From positions 1-64,000 of the forward strand of contig NZ_JACSQL010000016.1 of assembly GCF_014836635.1 (NCBI RefSeq): 64,000 nt of DNA, written 5' to 3'. Within the stretch, counting starts at the first letter, position 1, and each line of letters begins with the position of its first letter. The position numbers were made by a program, and so were the translations under genes. The stretch comes from Paenibacillus gallinarum. Lineage in GTDB: Bacteria > Bacillota > Bacilli > Paenibacillales > Paenibacillaceae. The notes beneath the pieces were generated by a model. That model saw only the letters and a list, made by a program, of their open reading frames with translations. It did not search any database and was not told the DNA's origin. Positions 17,880 to 25,916 of this stretch are shown one piece after another.

Positions 17880-18944
17880 ATGATGAAACCAACGGTTGTG
17901 GTCGTGGGTTCTTCATTGAAAGATATGGGGGGGATTGTCACAGTTATTCGAAATATAGAACAATCAACGATATCTAATTTTTTTCAATTACTTAGAGTTG
18001 AAACTTATATAACTGGCAATGCATATGTGAAAATAAAAATTTTCCTTAATGCACTCTTTAAATACTTGAAGATTCTGATGACCAAGCATCCTGACATTAT
18101 ACATATACACATGTCCGAGAGAGGTAGTTTTTATAGAAAAGCTATTTTTTTATTAATTGGGAAAATGTTTCGAATTCCGGTTATTTTCCATCTTCATGGT
18201 GCAGATTTTAATGAGTTTTATAATAGTAATAAGTTACAAAAAAAAATTTGTGAATATATATTAAACAAAGCCAATAAACTAATAGTTTTATCAGTTGAGT
18301 GGAAGAATTATTATTCTAATATTGTTCCAGTTGATAAAGTTGAAGTTTTATACAATGGAGTTTTTACAAATAAGAATATGATTCCCGATGAAAAAGATAA
18401 TGATTATCCAATGTGTTTATTTCTTGGAAGACTTGGAAAAAGAAAAGGTACGTACGATCTAATCGAAGCAATATTAATGCTGAAAAGTAAAGGAATTAAA
18501 GCAAAGTTTATATTCGCAGGAGATGGCGAAATTGAGGAAGTTAAGAGAGTCATATCAGAGAAAGAGCTACTTGATTATATAGATGTTTTAGGTTGGATTG
18601 ATACCGATCAGAGAGAAAAACTTCTGAAATTAGTTGACATTCTAGTGTTGCCTTCATATAACGAAGGGTTACCGATGGCGGTTCTAGAGGCGATGAGTAA
18701 TTCGTTGCCAATCGTTGCGACTTTTGTGGGGGGGATTCCTGAAGTAATCTTAAATGGGAAAAATGGTTTTTTAATCGATCCGGGAGATATAGATGGTCTT
18801 ACTGAATCATTGGAGACACTTATAAATGATAAAAAATTAAGACAGGCAATGGGAATGGAGAATAGAATCATTATTAGTGAAAAATTTGACATGAATATTA
18901 TAACAAAAAAATTAAGAACTATTTATCAAAGTATAATTTGTTAA
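17880..18944 (+). CDS. glycosyltransferase family 4 protein
   Basis: A 354-residue GT-B transferase. The N-terminal half has GGIVTVIRNIE and FHLHGADFNEF; the C-terminal donor-binding half has FLGRLGKRKG and then the EX7E motif in YNEGLPMAVLEAMSNSLPIV with VGGIPEVI. It is predicted to add a sugar to the lipid-linked repeat in the cytoplasm. AAGGAGG precedes two adjacent ATG codons (17880 and 17883). Confidence 0.9.
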   Translation: MMKPTVVVVGSSLKDMGGIVTVIRNIEQSTISNFFQLLRVETYITGNAYVKIKIFLNALFKYLKILMTKHPDIIHIHMSERGSFYRKAIFLLIGKMFRIPVIFHLHGADFNEFYNSNKLQKKICEYILNKANKLIVLSVEWKNYYSNIVPVDKVEVLYNGVFTNKNMIPDEKDNDYPMCLFLGRLGKRKGTYDLIEAILMLKSKGIKAKFIFAGDGEIEEVKRVISEKELLDYIDVLGWIDTDQREKLLKLVDILVLPSYNEGLPMAVLEAMSNSLPIVATFVGGIPEVILNGKNGFLIDPGDIDGLTESLETLINDKKLRQAMGMENRIIISEKFDMNIITKKLRTIYQSIIC

Positions 18945-19095
18945 TACAATTAACAAAACTAAATTATTGGAAGGGAGAATGAGATGGTGATTAGGTATCT
19001 TACATTCATCAATTAGAGCAAGTGTCATATTTCTGTCACTTTGCTTTGCAGCTATTATTGGATTCTTCTTACCAGGAAATTTAGCTACATTACTA

Positions 19096-20490
19096 ATGGT
19101 TTTAGGTGTGATTGGATATGTAGTCCTTGTATTTTTGGCTACAAATGAGGTTAATATTAAGAATGTTATACCTCCCTTTTTAATATTGATCCTTTTTCAA
19201 GATACAATACAAAATCTACTAGGACCAGCAGGTGTTTTTCTTACCTATTTAGATGAGATGTTCGTGTTTATATGTATCCCTGCCTTAATAATTAACTTTT
19301 TAAGAGGAAAGAAAATTTTTGGAGGTCTAATATTTCTAGCCATAGTAGGGGTGTTGTTTTTTGGAACAATGTCATCAATTAATAACAATAATCCATTCAA
19401 TATAAGTTTGCAAGGAATGCAATTAATGATTAAAGGATTATTGTATCTATTTGTTTTTTCAAATATATCTTTTAGTAATAGTGATTTATTGAAATATGTT
19501 AAATGGGTAAAATATGCAGCTTTGGGAGTGCTGTTTTTTTCACTCGTAGATCTAGCAGCACCAAGTGCTTTTAGAAGTCTCATTGGAATTAAAACTTCTG
19601 TTGACTATCGGTTAGGAATAGCTAGTTTACAGTCTTTATTTATTCATCCGGGAATTTACGGGTGGTTTATGGCATTTATTGGAGTGTATTTAGCCGTAAA
19701 CTATAAAGTGCAAAGTGATTTTCGATATTTTTATTTTGCATGCATTTTTTTCTTTTTTGCAGTATTGTCATTTAGGTTTAAAACTATTATTGCAATTTTG
19801 GTGATTATATCTATTTTTTATTTAATATCTGGTATAAAAAACGTGTTAACTTTAATTATACCCGTAACAATAATTTCTGTAGTCATTTTTTTGTTAGCTG
19901 GAAACTATTTAGTTGAATTAACTGATCTAACAGTGTCAAGGTATGTCGAGGTAGATGTAATGAAATCAGCAAGGAAAGCAATGTATCATTTTGCTTTTGT
20001 AATTGCCAATACTAATTTTCCTTTCGGGGTTGGCTTTGGTCGTTATGGAGGCTTCATTGCAAGAGAGGAATACTCACCGGTTTATTATGAGTATGGAATG
20101 AATAATATCTATGGTCTGTCTCCAGAAAACCCCATATGGGCAACTGATACTTATTGGCCCTATATACTAGGCGAATTAGGGTATTGTGGAACAATTATAT
20201 TGTTGGTATTATTCGCCTACTTATTAATAAAGCTTTTCTCTAATTATAAAAATATAGGGAATAAAATAGCTAAGAGTTTTGTTTTGTTTGCTGCATTTGT
20301 TCTTATACAGGCGCTTGTGGAGAGTTTCGGTGAGCCTGTATTTAATAGTTCACCTCAAAGTGTATTTATTTTTGTTACAACAGGAATCGGATTTTCTTTG
20401 ATTTGTTCTCAGAATAAACTATTAGATTCATCCAATTTAAAAATAGTATACCAGAGTGATATAGTTCAAAAAAAAATTACTGAGAGGTAA
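19096..20490 (+). CDS. Wzy-type polysaccharide polymerase, probable N-terminal frameshift
   Basis: Multi-pass membrane protein (O-antigen ligase/polymerase type) that would join repeat units outside the membrane. It has about ten hydrophobic helices and a large loop near 330-360 (GVGFGRYGGF, then NPIWATDTYWPYILGELG). ATG 19096 has no ribosome site. The same frame is open further upstream and encodes another membrane helix (ASVIFLSLCFAAIIGFFLPG). A well-placed start with GGGAG is at 18984 in a different frame that stops after ten codons. A one-base frameshift near 19000 is likely. Confidence 0.75.
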   Translation: MVLGVIGYVVLVFLATNEVNIKNVIPPFLILILFQDTIQNLLGPAGVFLTYLDEMFVFICIPALIINFLRGKKIFGGLIFLAIVGVLFFGTMSSINNNNPFNISLQGMQLMIKGLLYLFVFSNISFSNSDLLKYVKWVKYAALGVLFFSLVDLAAPSAFRSLIGIKTSVDYRLGIASLQSLFIHPGIYGWFMAFIGVYLAVNYKVQSDFRYFYFACIFFFFAVLSFRFKTIIAILVIISIFYLISGIKNVLTLIIPVTIISVVIFLLAGNYLVELTDLTVSRYVEVDVMKSARKAMYHFAFVIANTNFPFGVGFGRYGGFIAREEYSPVYYEYGMNNIYGLSPENPIWATDTYWPYILGELGYCGTIILLVLFAYLLIKLFSNYKNIGNKIAKSFVLFAAFVLIQALVESFGEPVFNSSPQSVFIFVTTGIGFSLICSQNKLLDSSNLKIVYQSDIVQKKITER

Positions 20491-20496
20491 TCTTAT

Positions 20497-21657
20497 TTGA
20501 AAAATAAAATTGATTTATCAGAGTTTTCTAATGAATTATTGTTTATTTTAAAGATAATTAATGGGAATTTAATTAAAGAAGAATCAATTAAATTGATTTG
20601 CTCAAGAATAGATTGGGATAAGTTTTTGGAAATTATTGATTTTCATAGAATATATCCAGTTATGTATATGGAGCTAAGTAAATTAGACCTTGACTTGATA
20701 CCTCCATTTGTTATGGGAAAGCTCAAAACAAAGTACAGAAACAATGTAATGAAAATGCTTCAATTATGTTCTGAAATGGAAAAAGTGAATAAAGAATTTA
20801 CGGACAGAGGGATACGATCTATACATTTAAAAGGACCAGTGTTAGCAAAGAAACTTTACGGAGATATTTCGCTACGTACATCTAAAGATTTAGATATTCT
20901 AGTACAACTAGAAGATGTTAGAAAGGCAGAAGAAACTTTAATAAGTCTTGGATATGTAACCGATGAGAGATTATTAAATGTATGGAAGTGGAAAAGTCAC
21001 CATATTAGTTATTATCATCCATTAAACCGTACCGAAATCGAACTCCATTGGCGTATAAATCCCGAGTCTAGCAGTGCCTCGTTCAATGAGGTCTGGGAAA
21101 GACGAAGTGAGATTGTTTTTTCTAGTAATCCGCTATATTTATTAGGAAATGAGGATTTACTTGTTTATTTAGTAACGCATGGGGCAAGACATGGATGGAT
21201 GCGCTTGCGCTGGTTAATTGATATTGATCGAATGATCCAAAGAGAATGGCTAGACTTAAATGTACTAATTAAAAAATTTCAAAACGATGGTATCGATCAC
21301 TTAGGTGGTCAAGCAATTATATTAGTTAGCCAGTTACTTTCAACACCAATTCCTGAAGAGTTGAAGGTAACTTTGTATAGCAATCGTTCGATTCAGCTAG
21401 CTCAGAAATCACTTTATATTCTAAATAATACATTTGAAATATCACCCAATGGAGACATCCTAGAGAGTAAGGAATTTAAACGTTATATTTTTTCTTTATT
21501 AACCACCAAACAAAAAATTCAATATTTTATAAATAGACTCTACCCTAGTACACATGACGCTTCATTATTACCCTTACCGAGATCACTTCATTTTCTTTAT
21601 TTTCCTCTGCGTCCTTTTCTTTGGGTCTGGCGACAAATGAAGCGACAATATTTTTAA
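20497..21657 (+). CDS. nucleotidyltransferase-family protein (PF14907 type), lasso tailoring candidate
   Basis: A 386-residue protein of the uncharacterised nucleotidyltransferase group. It has the substrate-binding SIHLKGPVLAKKLYGD, the metal-binding RTSKDLDILV, and the helical LLVYLVTHGARHGWMRLRWL. Such genes recur in Bacillales lasso clusters. As I recall, the homologue in the pseudomycoidin system was reported to attach hexoses to the peptide's phosphate. Start is TTG, 6 bases after the polymerase, so it is transcribed with the EPS genes while standing next to the lasso RRE, peptidase and exporter genes. Confidence 0.75.
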   Translation: MKNKIDLSEFSNELLFILKIINGNLIKEESIKLICSRIDWDKFLEIIDFHRIYPVMYMELSKLDLDLIPPFVMGKLKTKYRNNVMKMLQLCSEMEKVNKEFTDRGIRSIHLKGPVLAKKLYGDISLRTSKDLDILVQLEDVRKAEETLISLGYVTDERLLNVWKWKSHHISYYHPLNRTEIELHWRINPESSSASFNEVWERRSEIVFSSNPLYLLGNEDLLVYLVTHGARHGWMRLRWLIDIDRMIQREWLDLNVLIKKFQNDGIDHLGGQAIILVSQLLSTPIPEELKVTLYSNRSIQLAQKSLYILNNTFEISPNGDILESKEFKRYIFSLLTTKQKIQYFINRLYPSTHDASLLPLPRSLHFLYFPLRPFLWVWRQMKRQYF

Positions 21658-21870
21658 TTGGTTTAAAACTGGTACAGATATTAATATTGGTGCTGTATTA
21701 ACTTGTTTCAAGGCTATAAATAATCAGATTTGCTAAATCCAATCAGAAAAATTAGGTATCATTTCTTAATATAATTAAGATTAGATACATATTCTCAAAG
21801 TTAAACTGTTAATAAGTATAATTCTGCACCACGAACTGAAATTAAATATCGTAATTTAATATAAGATCTG

Positions 21871-21900
21871 TTTACGTACTACTATATTTACAACTATAGT
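21871..21900 (+). promoter_or_regulatory. possible promoter of the lasso B1-B2-D genes
   Basis: TTTACG (21871-21876), an 18-base spacer and TATAGT (21895-21900), in the 360-base AT-rich gap before the RRE gene. No copy of the GATAC palindrome is seen here. Confidence 0.35.
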
Positions 21901-22019
21901 CACATTTTTAGATGCGCTAAATACTTAACGCTGAGTTTACGGTTCAGGTAAACAGTCGCGTGGATCAAACAAGTTTAGTCGAAAAGTTAAATCAAATCCC
22001 ATTTAGGAGGTTAATGTCT

Positions 22020-22313
22020 ATGAACGTTGAATTCATCACAGCCGACGATCTTATAGTACAATCCAAAGGTTTCCTAGTTAGTGATATGGATGGCGAAAAG
22101 GTGATGCTTAGCATCGAGAACGGTAAGTATTATAATCTGGGTCAGATCGGCGGCCGCATCTGGGAACTGGCTGCTTCTCCTGTGACGATCGCTGGCATGG
22201 TTGAGCAATTAGTAACCGAATATGAGATTGAACCTGAGGTGTGCGAGCAGCAAGTACATACATTTCTGAAGCAGCTCATCTCTGAGGGGCTTGTGCAGGT
22301 GAAACATCAGTAA
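22020..22313 (+). CDS. lasso RRE protein (PqqD-like, B1)
   Basis: Leader-binding RiPP recognition element of 97 residues, which presents the precursor to the B2 peptidase and cyclase. The winged-helix PqqD fold is seen in LVSDMDGEKVMLSIENGKYY, then NLGQIGGRIWELAASPVTI and a C-terminal helix EQQVHTFLKQLISEGLV. The start is set at ATG 22020, 9 bases after AGGAGG (22005-22010). ATG 22014 and GTG 21960 are in frame but poorly placed. Its stop overlaps the B2 start. Confidence 0.9.
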   Translation: MNVEFITADDLIVQSKGFLVSDMDGEKVMLSIENGKYYNLGQIGGRIWELAASPVTIAGMVEQLVTEYEIEPEVCEQQVHTFLKQLISEGLVQVKHQ

Positions 22314-22795
22314 TGTGTCTCTGTAGAAAAGCACGCAAGTTTATGTCTTATCCACTCGATATGAAGCGGATGTTCTTTGAAGCTTATTTTTACCTTGCCT
22401 GGGGGAGGGTGTTTAAGCTACTTCCCTTTTCCAAGGTAGCTCCCTCTTTAGGGGAGCATATGAAGGAAACCCCTTCTACAGGCTATACGGAACAGGATCT
22501 TTTGCTATTGCGTAAGATCTCCAGAACAGTCCATGTAATGAGTCGTCTTACTTTATGGGAGAGTCAGTGTTTGGTTAAGGCGGTCGCTGCGATGAAGATG
22601 CTTGAACGAAGAGGGGTTTCGTGCACACTCTATCTGGGGAGTGGCCGGGATGAGAAGGGACAGATGGTTGCTCACGCTTGGCTACGCAGCGGTCCATATA
22701 TTGTAACCGGTAAAGAAGGTCATGAAAGGTATGCTGTTGTAGGGATATTTGGGAAGATCGTAAAGGGAGAAAATTTATTGCCCATGAAGCGGTGA
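22313..22795 (+). CDS. lasso leader peptidase (transglutaminase-like, B2)
   Basis: Cysteine peptidase that removes the leader. The 160-residue protein has the catalytic Cys86 in WESQCLVKA and His121 in VAHAWLRSGP, followed by YIVTG. It shares a TAATG overlap with the RRE gene, so the two subunits are made together. ATG 22313 is used; an internal ATG 22343 is possible. Confidence 0.9.
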   Translation: MCLCRKARKFMSYPLDMKRMFFEAYFYLAWGRVFKLLPFSKVAPSLGEHMKETPSTGYTEQDLLLLRKISRTVHVMSRLTLWESQCLVKAVAAMKMLERRGVSCTLYLGSGRDEKGQMVAHAWLRSGPYIVTGKEGHERYAVVGIFGKIVKGENLLPMKR

Positions 22796-24630
22796 TCTGT
22801 CATCCGCACAAGGAGTTATGTATATTGAAGGATCTATTTTATTTTATTCATAAAATGCACCATTTCGCAGGTATAAAGTTATACATAAATATGTCCATGA
22901 CATTGTTCATCAGTTTACTAGATGGTATAGGAATTTATTTGATCGTTCCTCTCCTCAGCATTATAGGTATATTTAACACCAATTTGGATGGGATACCGCT
23001 GATCTCCTTACTACAAGACTTCATCAATTCATGGTCATTTGAACTGAATTTACCGATGGTGCTGGCGTTATATGTCATGATTGTTGGGGGACAGGCACTG
23101 CTTCAGCGGAGTCAGACCTTATTGAATGCGAAGATTCTACAGGGTTTTATCCGCAGACTTAGGGTGGAGACGTACCAAGGATTGCTGCAGGCGAAGTGGG
23201 AGTTCTTCTTACGAAGAAGGAAGTCGGATTTTAATCATGTGATGTCTAATGAGCTCGGACGTGTGAATTACGGAACATCTTTATTCTTGCAAATGATTAC
23301 TTCAGTTCTGTTCACGATAATACAGATTGGTCTTGCTCTATGGTTGTCACCCATGTTAACACTCGTTGTTCTCATTAGCGGCGGGCTGCTTGCTCTATTC
23401 GGGCGTAGGTTTATTAAGAAATCAAAGCGTATTGGGGAGCAGACAACAGAGCTGTCTAAGTATTACTATGCGGGAATTAATGATCATTTCAATGGAATTA
23501 AGGATATCAAAAGCAATCGGTTAGAGGAGTCTCATATTCACTGGTTCAAAAATTTATCTCGAAGAATGGAAGATAATTTTATCCAATTTGGAAAAATGAA
23601 TTCTTTGTCCCAGCTCATATATCGTCTCTCCTCGGTCGTTCTTGTTGCGGGCTTTGTGTATTTGGCGCTTGAGGTATTCCATACCCCAGCAGAGGAATTG
23701 ATTGTGGTTATTCTCATTTTCTCGCGTCTATGGCCAAGGTTTATTAGTATTCAATCGAATACAGAGCAGCTTGCTTCCAATTTCCCTGCGTTCCGAGCTA
23801 TGCGTAAGTTACAGATGGAATATGAGGCAGATCAGGAACTTGAAGATGTAACTGCCGTTACTAAACCGCATGAGTTCCAAATGGAATATGGAATTGAATG
23901 CCAGGATGTTGATTATCGGTATGATTCGAATTCATCTGTGTATGCTTTAACTGATATTAATGTTCATATTCCTGCCAATCGTATGACAGCAATTGTAGGG
24001 AAATCTGGTGCCGGCAAGAGCACGCTTATTGACTTGCTCATGGGGTTAATTCAACCGGAAAATGGGGAAGTCTTGATCGATGGGGTATCACTTCGAGATG
24101 ATCAGCAGCTTCTTGGACTGCGCGGAGCCATCGGTTATGTAGCGCAGGATCCATTTCTTTTCAATGAGAGTATCCGGGACAACCTGAAGCTCGTTGCTCC
24201 TAATGCAGACGATGCTGAGCTATGGGAAGCCTTGAAGTTCTCTGCCGCGGATGAATTTATTCGTAAGTCTCAGCAAGGGTTAGACACGATTATCGGTGAC
24301 CGCGGAATCCGCTTATCGGGAGGAGAACGTCAGCGGCTCGTACTTTCAAGGGCTATCTTGAAACGTCCATCAATTCTTGTATTAGATGAAGCAACAAGTG
24401 CGCTAGACAGTGAAAATGAACGCCTTATCCAAGATGCGCTTGAGCTTCTTAAGGGAAAAATGACGATTATCGTTATTGCACACCGGCTGTCCACAATCCG
24501 AAATGCCGATCAGGTCATCGTAATGGAAGAGGGCAACGTTATTCAACAAGGCGGATACCAGCAATTGTCGCAGGAAAGTAAAGGTACCTTCAGACAGTTA
24601 CTCAATTACCAGACGGGTATTCAGGCGTAG
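22792..24630 (+). CDS. lasso peptide ABC exporter (fused TMD-NBD, D protein)
   Basis: A 612-residue half-transporter. Six N-terminal helices (from about residue 20 to 310) are followed by an ATPase with Walker A GKSGAGKSTL, signature LSGGERQRL and Walker B ILVLDEATSALDS, then the H-loop IAHRLS. It would export the mature peptide and may confer immunity. The GTG start at 22792 overlaps the B2 stop. TTG 22825, 9 bases after AAGGAG, is the better-supported start. A terminator follows, closing the lasso/EPS locus. Confidence 0.9.
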   Translation: MICHPHKELCILKDLFYFIHKMHHFAGIKLYINMSMTLFISLLDGIGIYLIVPLLSIIGIFNTNLDGIPLISLLQDFINSWSFELNLPMVLALYVMIVGGQALLQRSQTLLNAKILQGFIRRLRVETYQGLLQAKWEFFLRRRKSDFNHVMSNELGRVNYGTSLFLQMITSVLFTIIQIGLALWLSPMLTLVVLISGGLLALFGRRFIKKSKRIGEQTTELSKYYYAGINDHFNGIKDIKSNRLEESHIHWFKNLSRRMEDNFIQFGKMNSLSQLIYRLSSVVLVAGFVYLALEVFHTPAEELIVVILIFSRLWPRFISIQSNTEQLASNFPAFRAMRKLQMEYEADQELEDVTAVTKPHEFQMEYGIECQDVDYRYDSNSSVYALTDINVHIPANRMTAIVGKSGAGKSTLIDLLMGLIQPENGEVLIDGVSLRDDQQLLGLRGAIGYVAQDPFLFNESIRDNLKLVAPNADDAELWEALKFSAADEFIRKSQQGLDTIIGDRGIRLSGGERQRLVLSRAILKRPSILVLDEATSALDSENERLIQDALELLKGKMTIIVIAHRLSTIRNADQVIVMEEGNVIQQGGYQQLSQESKGTFRQLLNYQTGIQA

Positions 24631-24657
24631 AGATTATCTAGCCTTATGAATCTGTGC

Positions 24658-24698
24658 AGGCAGCTGTTCCTTAGGATTAAAGAGGACAGCTGCCTTTT
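24658..24698 (+). terminator. terminator of the lasso exporter gene
   Basis: GGCAGCTGTTC / GAGGACAGCTGCC hairpin followed by TTTTGT. Confidence 0.7.
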
Positions 24699-24789
24699 GT
24701 ATTATTCAGAATAGGATAATGCTTATCTTACAAATTAATTTTGTACCTCGCATATAAAGGATTTGGCTCTATTGAGATCAAACGGTGGA

Positions 24790-24896
24790 AACAATGAATC
24801 GTAAATGTCAGCGCAATCGTTGAAGATGGTTGTAAATCATGTGATAAAAGCGATTGTGTCGGGTTCAATGTCGTTGAAGGCAACCGTGGACTAAAA
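24790..24896 (+). pseudogene. fragment of a Cys-rich protein C-terminus
   Basis: One frame reads VEDGCKSCDKSDCVGFNVV then EGNRGLK and a stop. It has protein-like composition with four Cys but no start codon or ribosome site. Family not recognised. Confidence 0.3.
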
Positions 24897-24920
24897 TAAA
24901 AATTTAATATTGAGTATGGA

Positions 24921-24958
24921 AACCCCACAAGCCTTAAGGCTGTGGGGTGTTGTTTCTT
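24921..24958 (+). terminator. terminator in the decayed region
   Basis: CCCCACAAGCC-TTAA-GGCT-GTGGGG hairpin followed by TGTTGTTTCTTT, directly after the Cys-rich fragment. Confidence 0.55.
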
Positions 24959-25059
24959 TAGAATCTATGTCTATAGAGTTAAATGTCCTACTGTTACTAA
25001 TGTGGGAGGTTAGCTAACTGATAACCCTTTTCGCTTGCATAGGTAAAGGAACTAAATAA

Positions 25060-25177
25060 CCCTTTACAGATCGTTATTTCTAATTTAGGTATGTTTGCAG
25101 GGTCTGTTTATAGCATGAGTAGTATGCTCAAAGGAATAAGCAAGGCTGATCAATTTTTTTCGCTGTATAAAAAATGA
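25060..25177 (+). pseudogene. short protein-like remnant
   Basis: A frame reads KELNNPLQIVISNLGMFAG then SVYSMSSMLKGISKADQFFS and a stop, with no start codon behind a ribosome site. It is not recognised. The surrounding 24.96-25.4 kb holds nothing else I can support. Confidence 0.25.
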
Positions 25178-25424
25178 AATACCAATAGGTTGAGTTATCT
25201 CAGAAAAGAGTAGATATCCTGTCATTGCGAATGATCAAGTAGTCGTCAGAGCCTCATTCCAACTCTTTTTATGTACAATACATATGTATCGAATACTGTT
25301 TTTCCTTTTTAATTTAATGGCTTGATTTCATAAGAATTTATATGACCTAAAGCCTTTGGATTGAACAGTGTGTCTCTTACATGCTCTATCTCCTGCCTAT
25401 GATCATTGATGGGTATGTGTTCTT

Positions 25425-25755
25425 TTTTGCAAATTTATAAAGCAGATAATTGATCCCGAAATATTCATGAATCATCTAACAAAAAGTGGAACTTATAAAG
25501 ATCATGTTTGGTATAAAGATAAAAGATTGACTAAAAATCAAAAGCTAAACCGAGTAGATAGCTTCATGAGTAGAGCTTATTTCAAAGAATTAGTAACAGG
25601 CGCAAGAGTATACGCATCAGCCAGGGTAGGTTGATTGTTCAGAATTTTTGATAGTCTAGGAAAGTGGTGGAACTATAGAAAATTAGTCACACATGGTATG
25701 ACAAGCTCATATTATGCTGTACATCAAGTAACTTGCTCGACGAATACAACTTAAC
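25425..25755 (+). pseudogene. decayed gene of unknown family
   Basis: About 110 codons stay in one frame with a single internal TGA (near 25633). Text includes IIDPEIFMNHLTKSGTYKDH, then VWYKDKRLTKNQKLNRVDSF and GKWWNYRKLVTHGMTSSYYA. It has no start or ribosome site. The basic, aromatic-rich composition looks like real former coding sequence, but I cannot name the family. Confidence 0.35.
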
Positions 25756-25916
25756 TGACGAGTTAATAAATTGACAAACAAGTTTACGATAAGACTGAAT
25801 CAGACCTAACTACGGAAATGGTTCATTGGAAATTCAATAAGTTGTATTATCAATGAATTATTTGTTATGTGCACGACCGATGTCATTACTAATTAAGTAG
25901 AGGACGGTGGCTTAAA

